Below are positions 7,831-17,010 of a stretch of DNA of 64,000 bases, piece after piece. Source of the DNA: Cohnella caldifontis. GTDB taxonomy: Bacteria > Bacillota > Bacilli > Paenibacillales > Paenibacillaceae. The stretch is from positions 62,001 to 126,000 of the forward strand of contig NZ_JAQZSJ010000006.1 in NCBI RefSeq assembly GCF_029360585.1. The letters run 5' to 3'. Every line of letters begins with the position of its first letter. Position 1 is the stretch's first letter. The notes beneath the pieces are model-generated. The model made no database searches, had not been told where the DNA came from, and worked only from the letters and a program-made list of their open reading frames with translations. Made by a program: the position numbers and the translations under genes.

Positions 7831-9267
7831 TCAGTTGTTCAATCTTTCTTTGAACTTCTTCAGTCCGCTTTCCGACGGCTGCTCCTCCTCGTTCGCCCAC
7901 ATCGCTTCCATCTGCTCGAGCGATTTGCCTTTCGTCTCGGGCACGTATCGCCAGGTGAAGAACACCGTGGCGAGGGAGAGCACCCCGAAGATCCAATACG
8001 TCACGGCAGGACCGGCCGACTTGAGCAGCGGCGGGAACGATTGCGACACGGCGTAATCCGCCGTCCACAGCGCCATCGACGCGATTGCCGTCGCTCTTCC
8101 CCGCACGCGGTTTGGGAAAATTTCCGACAACAGCACCCAGACGACCGGCCCGAGCGATATGGAGAACGCGGCGACGTAGACGATGATGAGCCCGAGAACC
8201 AAATACCCCGAAACGGCGCCGGCGTGGAAGACGAGCCCGATCAGCGCCAGGCTGGCGGCCATGATCGCCGATCCGATCATGAGCAGCACCTTGCGACCGG
8301 CTTTGTCGATCAGCCAGATGGACACGACCGTGAACACCATGTTGGTGAAGCCGACGAGAATCGTCTGAACGAGCGCGGCGTTCGTCCCGGCGCCCGTCTC
8401 CTTCAAAATTTCCGGCGCGTAATAGAGGATGGCGTTAATGCCCGTAACCTGCTGGAGAATCGCGATGATCACGCCGACGGTCAGCGCGAAACGCATGCCG
8501 GGCTTGAACAAATCGCGGAACGGCACCTTCGCCTCCTTGAAGGAAGCCTTGATTTCCAGCACTTCCCGCTTGGCCGCCTCTTCGCCGTGAATGCGGAGCA
8601 GGATCGGCAGCGCTTCCTCCGCACGGCCCTGCTTGATGAGCCAACGCGGACTTTCCGGCACCCACAGCAGCAGGACCGAATAGATCAACCCGGGCACGGC
8701 GCCGACGCCGAACATCCAGCGCCAAGCCGTCGACACGTCCCAGGAGTCGTTGCCCGCGCCCGCGATGGCGGAATTGACGAAATACGTCAGGAAAATGCCG
8801 GTGACGATCGCGAACTGGTTGAACGCGACGAGCCGTCCGCGATAGCGGGCCGGCGCGATTTCCGCGTTGTACAGCGGACTCAGCGTCGAGATGACGCCGA
8901 TCCCCAGTCCGCCGACCATGCGGGCCGCCACGTAGCCGGAGAACGACGGGAACAGGCCCGAGCCGATCGAGCCGACGATGAACAGAAACGCCGCCCCGAC
9001 GAGCACCTTTTTCCGGCCGAAGCTGTCGCTCAGCCATCCGGAAGCGGCCGCGCCCGCGATGCAGCCGATGATCAAGCTGGAGACGGCCCATCCGACCTGA
9101 ACGTCGTTGAGATGAAAATGGTCTCCCAAAAAACCGATGGCGCCCGAAACGACCGCCGTATCGAAACCGAACAACAAACCGCCAAGCGCCGCCGCGATCG
9201 ACACGAGCGTCACGTACTTCATGTTCGGCCGGCCGCTTGGAGCGGATAAGGTTGGATTCGCTGCCAT
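7831..9267 (-). CDS. Sugar porter family MFS transporter (xylose/arabinose/inositol:H+ symporter type)
   Basis: 478 aa, 12 membrane helices. Sugar-porter signatures are all present: GLLFGFDTAVVSGAIGFL in helix 1, SDSFGRKK in loop 2-3, PESPRWL before the central loop, QQVTGINAILYYAP in helix 7 and PETKGKSLEQME at the C-terminus. These match the XylE/AraE/IolT group. ATG 9267 has GGGAGAT seven bases upstream; the frame stays open far upstream but that region belongs to the response regulator. The preceding sensor trio is the likely inducer system. The substrate is a pentose, hexose or inositol and cannot be fixed from sequence. Confidence 0.92.
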   Translation of the reverse strand: MAANPTLSAPSGRPNMKYVTLVSIAAALGGLLFGFDTAVVSGAIGFLGDHFHLNDVQVGWAVSSLIIGCIAGAAASGWLSDSFGRKKVLVGAAFLFIVGSIGSGLFPSFSGYVAARMVGGLGIGVISTLSPLYNAEIAPARYRGRLVAFNQFAIVTGIFLTYFVNSAIAGAGNDSWDVSTAWRWMFGVGAVPGLIYSVLLLWVPESPRWLIKQGRAEEALPILLRIHGEEAAKREVLEIKASFKEAKVPFRDLFKPGMRFALTVGVIIAILQQVTGINAILYYAPEILKETGAGTNAALVQTILVGFTNMVFTVVSIWLIDKAGRKVLLMIGSAIMAASLALIGLVFHAGAVSGYLVLGLIIVYVAAFSISLGPVVWVLLSEIFPNRVRGRATAIASMALWTADYAVSQSFPPLLKSAGPAVTYWIFGVLSLATVFFTWRYVPETKGKSLEQMEAMWANEEEQPSESGLKKFKERLNN

Positions 9268-9312
9268 ATCAGGATCTCCCTTCATTGAAAAACGCGTCTT
9301 GAAGCGAGTTTC

Positions 9313-9318
9313 AGTATA
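9313..9318 (-). promoter_or_regulatory. -10 box of the sugar porter promoter, poor -35
   Basis: TATACT on the minus strand, 46 bp before the start codon. No recognisable -35 box lies 16-18 bp upstream, which fits an activator-dependent promoter. Confidence 0.45.
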
Positions 9319-9353
9319 ACATCGCTTCCGCTTCGCGAAGGGAAGGATGAACA

Positions 9354-9437
9354 GCACGATTTTGCGATGAACCCGCACAAATCTTCCGAAGGCCCGCGCG
9401 GCGGCTGCAAACCTGCGTGCACCCGCACGATTTTGCG
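9354..9437 (-). promoter_or_regulatory. Direct repeats upstream of the sugar porter promoter, candidate YesN sites
   Basis: The 13-mer GCACGATTTTGCG occurs at 9354-9366 and again, identically, at 9425-9437, 71 bp (almost seven helical turns) apart. A partly matching stretch (CGCACAAATC) starts near 9374. Direct repeats upstream of a weak promoter are typical AraC-type activator sites. Confidence 0.45.
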
Positions 9438-9482
9438 CCGCCGCGGCAAAAAAGTCCATGCCGGGCGAAGGACATCGATCCG

Positions 9483-10814
9483 TCAAGACGGGTGCAAGTT
9501 CGAACGGTACTCCGAAGGCGTGACGCCGGTCACCTTCTTGAACACCCGGCTGAAATAGTTCGGGTCGTTGTAGCCGACCTCGTAGCATACTTCCTTCAGG
9601 CTCAGCCGGTCCTCCTCGATGAGCTGCTTGGCTTTGTCGATGCGCAGGCCGGTCAGGAAGTCGATGAACGTCTCGCCGACATGCTGTTTGAACAGTTTGC
9701 TGAAATAAAACGGGTTCAAATGGGCGTGCTGGGCGACGTCCTCCAGGGATAGCTCTTCGTTGAACTTTTGCCGGATATAGGCGACGGCCCGGTCGATGAC
9801 CGACGAAGTCTGCTCTTCGCGCATGTCGCGGATGCGCAGCAACGCGGACATCACGTAACCTTGCCGGATGTCCGTTCCGGCTCCCGCCATCGGGAAGTCG
9901 TCGATTTTGCTCTCCTTCAGGTCGTCGAACAGGCAGACCTGCCGATCCCGGAAGGAGACGGTGGAGGCGAACACCGCTTCGAAATAGGAACGGCGCAAGC
10001 CGTCCGCCCCGCCGCGCAGCGAACCGATGCCGACGGACGGGTCGATGCCCGTCTGGGAACGCACGGTTTCGAGAAGCCGTCCGGCGAACCGGACAGGCTC
10101 CTCCTTCCAATCTCCCGCGGCTTGAGGCGGTTTGCGCAGGAACATCGCCATGTGATGCTCCAATAGGGAACTGACGATGCAGGTGGCTTGGGATTTGGCG
10201 AACTTGCGGATCGTCTCGAACAGCTGTCTGCGTTCGTCCGCCGAATCGCGGGCGGGGAAAGCGGCGACGAGACAGCGGCAATCCCCGAGGGGGAAATCCA
10301 GCCACTCCGCGAGCTGCCCGATGCCCGTATCCAGCACTTGATCGACCATCAGCATCAGCGCCAGCTCGTTCTCCAAAAGCGGCCCCAGCGTCGACAATTT
10401 GCTTTTCAGCTCCAATTGCTCGTCGCGCTGCCGCTTTTCCCGTTCCAGTTCTTCCACGAGCCGCCGGAGCAGGGACGCGATCTGCTCGCGGCCGGCCGGC
10501 TTCACGATGTATTCCTTCACGCCGAGCGGCATCGCTTCCTGCGCGTAGGCGAACGAATCGTACGCGGTCACGAGCACGAGCTTGGCGTCGGGGAGCCGTG
10601 CCCGAATTTCCTTCAAGGCGTCGATGCCGCCGATGCCCGGCATCTGGACGTCCATCAGCACGATATGGGGGCGCCGTTCGTCCGCGAGCTCGATCGCTTT
10701 TCTGCCGTTCTCGGCGTGCAGGAATTCGAACGTATCCGGCAGCAGCCGCCGGACGATCCATTCCAAGCCTTCCCGCTCCAGCGCTTCGTCATCGGCGATC
10801 AGCAGGCGGTACAT
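9483..10814 (-). CDS. YesN-family response regulator with AraC-type DNA-binding domain
   Basis: 443 aa. Receiver domain at residues 1-120 with acidic pair D8/D9, phospho-acceptor D55 (VLMDVQMPG) and conserved Lys near 107. A linker domain follows, then two AraC helix-turn-helices in the last ~100 residues (DVAQHAHLNPFYFSKLFKQ and KEVCYEVGYNDPNYFSRVFKK). It overlaps the kinase gene by 26 bp and so is co-translated with it. It probably activates the sugar porter gene immediately downstream. Confidence 0.93.
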   Translation of the reverse strand: MYRLLIADDEALEREGLEWIVRRLLPDTFEFLHAENGRKAIELADERRPHIVLMDVQMPGIGGIDALKEIRARLPDAKLVLVTAYDSFAYAQEAMPLGVKEYIVKPAGREQIASLLRRLVEELEREKRQRDEQLELKSKLSTLGPLLENELALMLMVDQVLDTGIGQLAEWLDFPLGDCRCLVAAFPARDSADERRQLFETIRKFAKSQATCIVSSLLEHHMAMFLRKPPQAAGDWKEEPVRFAGRLLETVRSQTGIDPSVGIGSLRGGADGLRRSYFEAVFASTVSFRDRQVCLFDDLKESKIDDFPMAGAGTDIRQGYVMSALLRIRDMREEQTSSVIDRAVAYIRQKFNEELSLEDVAQHAHLNPFYFSKLFKQHVGETFIDFLTGLRIDKAKQLIEEDRLSLKEVCYEVGYNDPNYFSRVFKKVTGVTPSEYRSNLHPS

Positions 10815-12252
10815 CGGGGCGTTCCTCCTCCTTCTGCATCGGAATGCGGACGGTCACCGCCGTCCCCTTGCCGGGTTCGCTGCGGATGTCCACCGCGTCG
10901 CGCCGGCCGCCGAACAGCTGCAGCCTGCGGAACACGTTGCGCGTGCCGAGTCCCGCCGACGGCCGATCCGGCGGTTCCTCCGTTTCCGCGTAGTCCATGC
11001 GGAGCAAGGCCTGCCGCGTCGCTTCGTCCATGCCGGCGCCGTTGTCCGCGACCGTGACGACGGCGTCTTCGCCGTCCCGCGCGACGGTCAGCCGAATCGC
11101 GCCTCCCTCCTCCATCCGCTCGATGCCGTGCACGAACGCGTTTTCCACGAGGGGCTGGATCGTCAGCGGAGGAATCCGGGCCGGCAGGGCGGCTTCGTCC
11201 ACGTCGGTCTCGAAACGGATGCGGCGGCCGAAACGGGCCTGCTGGATCGCCGCGTATTCCGCGACGTGGCGCAGCTCCTCCCGCAGCGTGACCGGTTCTT
11301 CCGGATTGCGCAATACGTAGCGGATCAAACGCGACATCGAAACGATCAGATCGGACGTTTTCTCCGCTCCTTCGATCAGCGCGAGCTTGGACAGCACGTT
11401 CAGCGAATTGAACAGGAAATGGGGATGGATCTGGCTTTGCAGCGCCCGCAGCTCCAATTCCTTCACCAAGCGGCGCTGCTCCAGCCGTTCCTTGTCCCGG
11501 TCCGCGGACGCCTTCAAATCCTCCAGCATTTGCAGGAACGCGCCGGACAGCACGCCCAGCTCGTCCTTGGCTTCCGTCGGGAGGGCAGGCAGCGCTGCCT
11601 GGGGATGACCTTCGGAAATCCGTTTGGCCGCTTGGACCAGCCGTCCGACGGGCTCCGTGACGCTGCGGGAAATCCAAAAGGCGAGCGCGGCCCCCAACAG
11701 CGTCTGAACCGCGATCAAGGCGGCTCCCAGGCGGTTCATCCGCGCGTTCTCCTCCCGCATCCGGCGGAAAATCGGCCAATCGAAGTTCAGCTCCAGGTCC
11801 ACGAGCCGACCGCCTTCTTCGCGGATGAAGCCGGCGGTTTTCTCCGCGGTTTCGTAGCGGGCCAGCGCATCCGCGACCGACCCGGCCGCGGCCAACGCGG
11901 CATCCTCCTGTTCGATCAAGGTGTTCAGCAAATGGACGAATCCGGCCGCGGCGGAGGCGAGCCCGGACGGCCGATCCCCTTGCTCCAGCTCCTGGCGGAA
12001 TCGAACGAGCTCGGCGCGTCCGGACATGACCTCGTCATGATTCGCGGGAAGCGGATTAAGCAAAAAGCCGTAGAGGGCATCGAGCGACCGCTCCGCGCTC
12101 TGCACGGTCTGCCGGTACGACAGCACCCTCTCCATCATCCGGTCGTAGCTGGATTGGATGACGGCCGTGCTTTGGAACAGGAAAAAGGTGACGGCGTTGG
12201 CCAGCAGCACGAGCAACGGGATGACGAGCAGCAGTTTGGCGCGGATCGTCAT
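10789..12252 (-). CDS. YesM/LytS-type sensor histidine kinase
   Basis: 487 aa. Two membrane helices (~7-27 and ~180-200) flank an extracellular domain of about 150 residues, then HAMP, then a His_kinase module with phospho-acceptor in the phrase QSQIHPHFLFNSLN (His near residue 277) and an HATPase_c domain with DNGAGM and GLGTRNV. ATG 12252 overlaps the stop of the sensor-protein gene by 4 bp. The upstream anchored sugar-binding protein is its likely sensory partner, as in the XylFII-LytS pair of Clostridium. Confidence 0.93.
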   Translation of the reverse strand: MTIRAKLLLVIPLLVLLANAVTFFLFQSTAVIQSSYDRMMERVLSYRQTVQSAERSLDALYGFLLNPLPANHDEVMSGRAELVRFRQELEQGDRPSGLASAAAGFVHLLNTLIEQEDAALAAAGSVADALARYETAEKTAGFIREEGGRLVDLELNFDWPIFRRMREENARMNRLGAALIAVQTLLGAALAFWISRSVTEPVGRLVQAAKRISEGHPQAALPALPTEAKDELGVLSGAFLQMLEDLKASADRDKERLEQRRLVKELELRALQSQIHPHFLFNSLNVLSKLALIEGAEKTSDLIVSMSRLIRYVLRNPEEPVTLREELRHVAEYAAIQQARFGRRIRFETDVDEAALPARIPPLTIQPLVENAFVHGIERMEEGGAIRLTVARDGEDAVVTVADNGAGMDEATRQALLRMDYAETEEPPDRPSAGLGTRNVFRRLQLFGGRRDAVDIRSEPGKGTAVTVRIPMQKEEERPDVPPADRR

Positions 12253-13256
12253 TCGCGGCTTCCCCCGTCGGCGCCGTTTAACCCGGACGTGCCCAGGGAA
12301 GCGCGGTCCAGCACGGAGGTGTCCGTATAGTGGATCGGATCCGCGTTATCACCCTGAAGGGCGGCATGAAGCAAGGCGACGGCTTCTTCCCCCATGCCGT
12401 AAGGCTCCTGCACGATCGTCGCCGTAATCCGGCCGGCCCGGATCGCTTGCCGCGTATACTCCAGATCGTCGAAGGCAAAGACGCGCACCCGGGCATTGCC
12501 CGCGCGACCTGCCGCTTCCGCGATGCCCAAGCCGTCCAGCGCGCTGAAGCCGACGATCGCTTTCAGCCCGGGATCCTTGCGCAGCATGGCCTCCGCCTGC
12601 TGCGCGGCCTGCACGCGCGAAACGTTGGAGTACCGCACGTCAACGACGGAGAGCCCGGGGTACCGGTTCACGACGCTGCGGAACCCTTCGAGGCGAAGCC
12701 GCTGGTTGTTCGCTTCGCTGCCGAGCAGCGCGCCGATCCGGCCGGCCGTGCCGATCGTCCGGACAACGAGCTCGCCCATCGACGCTCCCGCGCGCCTGTT
12801 GTCGGTGCCGACGTAAGCGATCCGCTTGCTGTCCGGTTCGTCCGCGTCCACGGTTACCGTCGGAATGCCTTGGGCCGCGGCCTGGTCGATCAGCTTCGCG
12901 TAAACGGGATCGTCCAGCCCTTGGACGATCAGCGCGCCGGCTCCCGCCGCGATCGCTTTCTCGAGCAAGCGGGATTGCTCGGCGGCGTCGATCCGCAGCG
13001 GTCCGGCATATTCGACGTCCATGCCGTAACGGCCGGCGGACGCGCGGGCGCCTTGCTCGATCGATCGCCAAAACGGATTGTTCTGAACTTGGGAGATGAA
13101 TACGACGCGAATCGGAGCCGGCCCGCCGGCATGATCCGGTTCAAGCCGGCGGGCCAAATTCCGGGTCGACGCGGCCGACGCCGCGAATGCCGCGAGCAAG
13201 ACGAGAAAAGTGACGGCGAGGAGGACGAGGCACGTGTTCCGGATTCGGTTCGACAT
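12249..13256 (-). CDS. Membrane-anchored periplasmic sugar-binding protein, sensor subunit
   Basis: 335 aa. An N-terminal hydrophobic helix (residues 8-28) without a lipobox is followed by a ribose/xylose-type Peripla_BP_4 domain (FISQVQNNPFWRSIEQG, then DNRRAGASMGELV). It is too isolated for transport: no ABC ATPase or permease is adjacent, and the next genes are kinase and regulator. I infer that it binds a sugar outside the cell and signals to the kinase. ATG 13256 is preceded by GGGGAGGG; the frame opens to 13523 but the earlier part has no such site. Stop and next start overlap by 4 bp. Confidence 0.85.
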   Translation of the reverse strand: MSNRIRNTCLVLLAVTFLVLLAAFAASAASTRNLARRLEPDHAGGPAPIRVVFISQVQNNPFWRSIEQGARASAGRYGMDVEYAGPLRIDAAEQSRLLEKAIAAGAGALIVQGLDDPVYAKLIDQAAAQGIPTVTVDADEPDSKRIAYVGTDNRRAGASMGELVVRTIGTAGRIGALLGSEANNQRLRLEGFRSVVNRYPGLSVVDVRYSNVSRVQAAQQAEAMLRKDPGLKAIVGFSALDGLGIAEAAGRAGNARVRVFAFDDLEYTRQAIRAGRITATIVQEPYGMGEEAVALLHAALQGDNADPIHYTDTSVLDRASLGTSGLNGADGGSRE

Positions 13257-13345
13257 TCGCAGCCCTCCCCAAGCAGAGCCGTTGCTACCCCTCAGTATGC
13301 GGATCTCGCCCGATCTCATACGGCGGCCCGGGGGCAAACGCAAAA

Positions 13346-13366
13346 CAGGCTGCCGGAGGCAGCCTG
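13346..13366 (-). terminator. Terminator of the MerR-MFS operon
   Basis: Perfect 9-bp arms (13346-13354 and 13358-13366) with a 3-nt loop are followed on the minus strand by TTTTGCGTTTG. It separates the efflux operon from the sensor trio. Confidence 0.75.
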
Positions 13367-13434
13367 TGGATGGTTGAAACGGAACGCTTTGTGTGCGATT
13401 GCGCAGCAAGCAAATTCTAACGCGAAGCGGCGGT

Positions 13435-14622
13435 TCAGTGTGCCGGCGCAGCCTCATCCACGTGCTTGACATGGCTGCGGTTGGCCGCGATGAAGACCAC
13501 CGATGCCAGCACGAAGAGGGCACCGACGATAAACGGCACGTGCGGGTTGAACCACTCCGCCAGCTTGCCGGCGAAGTACGGCGCGATCGCGCCGCCGATG
13601 AACCGCAGGAAACTGTAAGCCGCGGAAGCCGTGGAACGCTCGACCGGAGCCGCGTTCATGACCGCCGTCGTGATCAGCGTGTTGTTGTTGCCGAGCATGG
13701 CGCCTGCCACGATGACCGCGGCGATGATCACCCATTGCGTATCCGTCCAGATCCCCATGGCGAGCAGCAGAAGCCCGAACAAGGTCAGCATGAGGGACAT
13801 CGACTTCACCGTTCCGAACCGGGCCTGCAGCTTAGGCGCCATAAACACGGACGTGACGGCGAGCAGGATGCCCCAACCGAGGAACACGTACCCGAGTCCG
13901 TGCTCGTCCAATCCCATGACGAACGGAGCGTAGGCGAGCAAGGTGAAAAAGCCGAAGTTGTACAAGCAAGCCGTCAGGCCGAACACGGTCAATCCGCGAT
14001 ATCTCATCGCGCGGAACGGGTCGAGCACGGAAGTCTTTTTCTTCGCTCCGCTTGGAGCGGCGGATTTCGGCATAAGGAAGACGAGCGCGAAGAACGCCAC
14101 CACCATCAACGCCGCGACGCCGAGGAACGGCCCCCGCCAGGAAATGGCCCCGAGTTCCCCGCCGAGCAGCGGACCGACCGAGATGCCGAGGCCGATCGCC
14201 GCTTCGTATAAAATGATGGCTTTCGCCACGCCGCCGGAAGACAGCGAGACGATCGCCGCCAGCGCGGTCGCGACGAACATGGCGTTCCCGAGACCCCATC
14301 CGCCCCGCAAACCGACCAGCGTCCAAATGCCGTTCGACATCCCGCCAAGCGCGGAGAAAACGGCGATGAACACGATGCCGAGAAGCAGCGTGCCTTTGAT
14401 GCCGAGCCGTGACGACAACGCGCCCGTGATCAGCATCGCGACCGCCATGACGGCGTTGTAGCTGGTGAACAGCAGGCTGACTTGACTTGGCGTCGCGCTC
14501 ATTTGCTCCGCGATGGCGGGCAAAATCGGATCGACGAGTCCAATACCCATAAAAGCGATGATTCCGGCGAAAAAGACGGCCCAAACCGCCCGGGGTTGTT
14601 TCATTATACTGTCGTTGCTCAT
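13435..14622 (-). CDS. MFS efflux transporter, probable drug export
   Basis: About 395 aa, 12 membrane helices. The motif GIGLVDPILPAIAEQM in helix 1 and ALSSRLGIKGTLLLG at loop 2-3 are those of the DHA1 drug:H+ antiporters. ATG 14622 is chosen; CAGGAG inside the end of the MerR gene lies 14 bases upstream. A GTG at 14637 and an ATG at 14604 are alternatives. It is transcribed after the MerR gene from the promoter at 15111-15139, an arrangement like BltR/Blt and BmrR/Bmr. The exported compound is unknown. Confidence 0.85.
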   Translation of the reverse strand: MSNDSIMKQPRAVWAVFFAGIIAFMGIGLVDPILPAIAEQMSATPSQVSLLFTSYNAVMAVAMLITGALSSRLGIKGTLLLGIVFIAVFSALGGMSNGIWTLVGLRGGWGLGNAMFVATALAAIVSLSSGGVAKAIILYEAAIGLGISVGPLLGGELGAISWRGPFLGVAALMVVAFFALVFLMPKSAAPSGAKKKTSVLDPFRAMRYRGLTVFGLTACLYNFGFFTLLAYAPFVMGLDEHGLGYVFLGWGILLAVTSVFMAPKLQARFGTVKSMSLMLTLFGLLLLAMGIWTDTQWVIIAAVIVAGAMLGNNNTLITTAVMNAAPVERSTASAAYSFLRFIGGAIAPYFAGKLAEWFNPHVPFIVGALFVLASVVFIAANRSHVKHVDEAAPAH

Positions 14623-14633
14623 GATTGCGCGAT

Positions 14634-15074
14634 TCACTCCTGATCCGTAGTATGAATGTTGTCCGTTTTGGCCGTCCGGATTCGGCCCAGCAGCTGAACG
14701 ACATCCGTCCGAAGCCCGTTCAGCTTCTCCAGCCTCTGGTCGATGACGCCCAGCATTTTGCCGGTCATGTCCTCAAGCTCCTCCAGCTTCTCCCGCTTCG
14801 TCTCCTTGTCCACGGCGTCATGGATGCCCTGCCGCTGCTGGCGGATCGCTTCGATGATCGAGAGATATTCCTGGAGTTCCTGCAGGGAGACGCCGAGCAC
14901 GTCCCGGGCATTGATGATCTGCTTCAGCCGCTCGATATGCTTGTCGGAATATAGGCGATATCCGCCCGCGCTCCGTTCGGGAGGCGGGAGCAAGCCGATC
15001 TCCTCGTAATAGCGGATCGCCCGTTTCGTCAACCCGCATTCCTTGGCGACGTCTTCGATCTTGTAAATCTGCAT
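14634..15074 (-). CDS. MerR family regulator of the adjacent MFS efflux gene
   Basis: 146 aa. N-terminal MerR helix-turn-helix (KIEDVAKECGLTKRAIRYYEEIGLL) followed by a long amphipathic coiled coil (residues ~75-135). There is no C-terminal ligand-binding fold, so ligand recognition must sit in the short C-terminal part. ATG 15074 has GGAGG six bases upstream and starts at the HTH. It lies directly upstream of the transporter gene (11 bp apart) and should autoregulate the two-gene operon. Confidence 0.88.
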   Translation of the reverse strand: MQIYKIEDVAKECGLTKRAIRYYEEIGLLPPPERSAGGYRLYSDKHIERLKQIINARDVLGVSLQELQEYLSIIEAIRQQRQGIHDAVDKETKREKLEELEDMTGKMLGVIDQRLEKLNGLRTDVVQLLGRIRTAKTDNIHTTDQE

Positions 15075-15110
15075 GCACGACCTCCGTTTCCCGTTCCGGT
15101 AACGTTCATC

Positions 15111-15147
15111 AATATACACCCGCTTAACCTTTACGTCAACGTTAAAG
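15111..15147 (-). promoter_or_regulatory. Promoter and MerR operator of the efflux operon
   Basis: On the minus strand TTGACG (15134-15139) and TATATT (15111-15116) are 17 nt apart. A 19-bp dyad with outer arms CTTTA and TAAAG (15129-15147) is centred on the -35 box, a position suited to repression. Confidence 0.6.
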
Positions 15148-15280
15148 TTATGGAGGAATCCGCCAAAATCGCTGGCGGCAACGGATTTCCCCCTCCGGCA
15201 TGCCGCGTTTTTAAAAGCCGGCCCGTGCGCACACTACAATCGCGGAGCCTTGCCCAATACCCCATTAGGAGGTCTTTCGA

Positions 15281-16138
15281 TTGTATTTTTACCAAGAAGA
15301 CTTGATCAACGTCATCGTGCCGGACGAGCCGGATCCGGAAGCCGCAAGGGTGCTGCAGGAAACGCTCGGAGGCCGCTTCGGCGAAATGCGCACGATGATG
15401 CAGTTTTTTTTCCAAAGCAACAACTTCCGGGGCGACGCGCTGGAATTCCGGGACTTGATCCGCGGCGTGTTTCTCGAGGAATTAAGTCATGTCGAGTTGG
15501 TTCAGCACACGATCAACCAACTGCTGAACGGCTCCGGCGATTCGCCGAATCCCGGCGCCTCCGGACCTGAAGATGCTCCGCTTGCGGACGCGGTCCGGCA
15601 CGCCAATCCGCACCATTACATCGTCGGCGCGCAGAGCTCGCTCCCCGTCGACGCGTCGGGGGTGCCTTGGAACGGCAATTACGTGTACAGCCATGGAAAC
15701 CTGATCAGCGACCTGCTGGATAACGTCGTGCTCGAGTCCACGGGCGTACTCCAGAAATCGCGGATCTACGAGATGAGCGCGAACCGGACGTTCCGCGAAA
15801 CGCTTGGGTTCCTGATCGTTCGGGACAACGCGCACCAGAACGCCTTCGCCAAAGCGCTGGAGAAACTGGGCGTCGACTGGGGCAAGTTGTTCCCCGTGCC
15901 CAATTACGACATCCATAAATATCCGGAATGCCGGAAGTACGTGGATATGGGCTTCCACAACGCGCAATTCAACTTCCGGCTCGACCCGACCCGGATCGGG
16001 GACATCTTTCAAGGCGAATCCCCGAGCCGGAATGACGGCAAGCTGCAGGTCATTCCGCCGCCGCGGGGTTACCCGCTGCCGATGCTGCCGGAAATGCCGA
16101 ACGAACACTCCCCCGGTCTGCAAGACCTCCATGCCTGA
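15281..16138 (+). CDS. Manganese catalase (CotJC/YdbD family)
   Basis: 285 aa. Ferritin-like four-helix di-manganese catalase that splits hydrogen peroxide. Metal ligands are visible: E35 (GRFGEM), E67 and H70 (EELSHVEL), a second Glu in VLESTGVL and His in RDNAHQNAF. The family is common in spore formers, where members sit in the spore coat. The start is TTG 15281 with AGGAGG eight bases upstream; no ATG fits. Monocistronic, divergent from the MerR operon. Confidence 0.9.
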   Translation: MYFYQEDLINVIVPDEPDPEAARVLQETLGGRFGEMRTMMQFFFQSNNFRGDALEFRDLIRGVFLEELSHVELVQHTINQLLNGSGDSPNPGASGPEDAPLADAVRHANPHHYIVGAQSSLPVDASGVPWNGNYVYSHGNLISDLLDNVVLESTGVLQKSRIYEMSANRTFRETLGFLIVRDNAHQNAFAKALEKLGVDWGKLFPVPNYDIHKYPECRKYVDMGFHNAQFNFRLDPTRIGDIFQGESPSRNDGKLQVIPPPRGYPLPMLPEMPNEHSPGLQDLHA

Positions 16139-16146
16139 AAACGGCG

Positions 16147-16188
16147 ATCGCCCCTTCCCGCGCGTCTTAAGAGCAGGAGAGGGGCGAT
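16147..16188. terminator. Weak hairpin between convergent genes
   Basis: Arms ATCGCCCC (16147-16154) and GGGGCGAT (16181-16188) with a 26-nt loop, downstream of the catalase. There is no clear T-run, so termination is uncertain. Confidence 0.35.
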
Positions 16189-16232
16189 TTACGTTCGTGA
16201 AGGGAGAGGCAATTCCCGTTCCGCAACGGGAG

Positions 16233-16844
16233 CTAGGTTAGCGGTTTCGCCTTCCGGCTTCGGGCCGCTTGTTCGTCCGCTTCCCGCAATCGCGCCATGT
16301 TGCGGATAAACTCTTCGTCCGTCGAAGCTTTGCCGACCATGGCGTCCGGGAAACGGATCGATCCGATCTCCCAATTTTTCGTCTGCTCGTTATAACGATA
16401 GCCTTCCGACTGCAGGTGCTTGCGCCGGGCGTCTTGAAACGCCGCCTGCCGCCCTTCTCCCCGCCGCGGATTCTCCGCTTGCGCCTCGGATACGGACGCC
16501 GCGTCCGCCGGGACTTCGACCGGAGGCTTGTCCTTGGACAAGATCACTTTTTTCTTCCCCGCCAGCCATCCGAGATCGTACCTCATCCTCGGCGTAATGA
16601 CGTAGCAGCTTTTCCCTTTTACCGTTTCCTTGCGGATTTCCCGGTACAAGGCCTCCCGTTTCTTGAAGCCTTCCAGCACTTTCCGGATTTGTTCCTTCTC
16701 GACCGCGACGGGCACGATTTCTCCCCCCGGCATGAATACGTCGCACATGACTTGCGTAAACAGGAATTCGCCGTATGTCGTATCGTAATATCCGCTGAAT
16801 TCGACGAATACCTCTTGGCCGCCGACGGTAACTTTCTTGTTCAT
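16233..16844 (-). CDS. Hypothetical protein, lysine-rich, no recognised domain
   Basis: 203 aa, soluble, no signal peptide or membrane segment. The first ~90 residues look globular and open MNKKVTVGGQEVFVEFSGYY. Residues ~105-150 are Ala/Glu/Arg-rich and probably disordered. The end is charged and helical. ATG 16844 follows GGAAGGGG; a longer frame upstream overlaps the divergent yyaC gene and is not credible. I do not recognise the family, and the neighbours (catalase, yyaC) do not point to one role. Confidence 0.65.
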   Translation of the reverse strand: MNKKVTVGGQEVFVEFSGYYDTTYGEFLFTQVMCDVFMPGGEIVPVAVEKEQIRKVLEGFKKREALYREIRKETVKGKSCYVITPRMRYDLGWLAGKKKVILSKDKPPVEVPADAASVSEAQAENPRRGEGRQAAFQDARRKHLQSEGYRYNEQTKNWEIGSIRFPDAMVGKASTDEEFIRNMARLREADEQAARSRKAKPLT

Positions 16845-17010
16845 CCGTATCCCCTTCCGCTCATCTTTCTCTATTATATCCCAGCAACCCCCGTTCATGT
16901 CGAAACAAAATGCCCGTACGGGGTCCTTTTCGCGCGAAATCCGACAGACTTTTCCTGCTACAATATGTATCCTATCATCAACAAGTCCCATTTCCGAGGT
17001 GAACCCGATC

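Noticed and set aside
7831-10761. A 976-codon open frame on the minus strand that would fuse the sugar porter to a long Arg-rich N-terminus
   Set aside because: The upstream two thirds are the shadow of the YesN response regulator in another frame. The porter has its own ATG 9267 with a good ribosome site.
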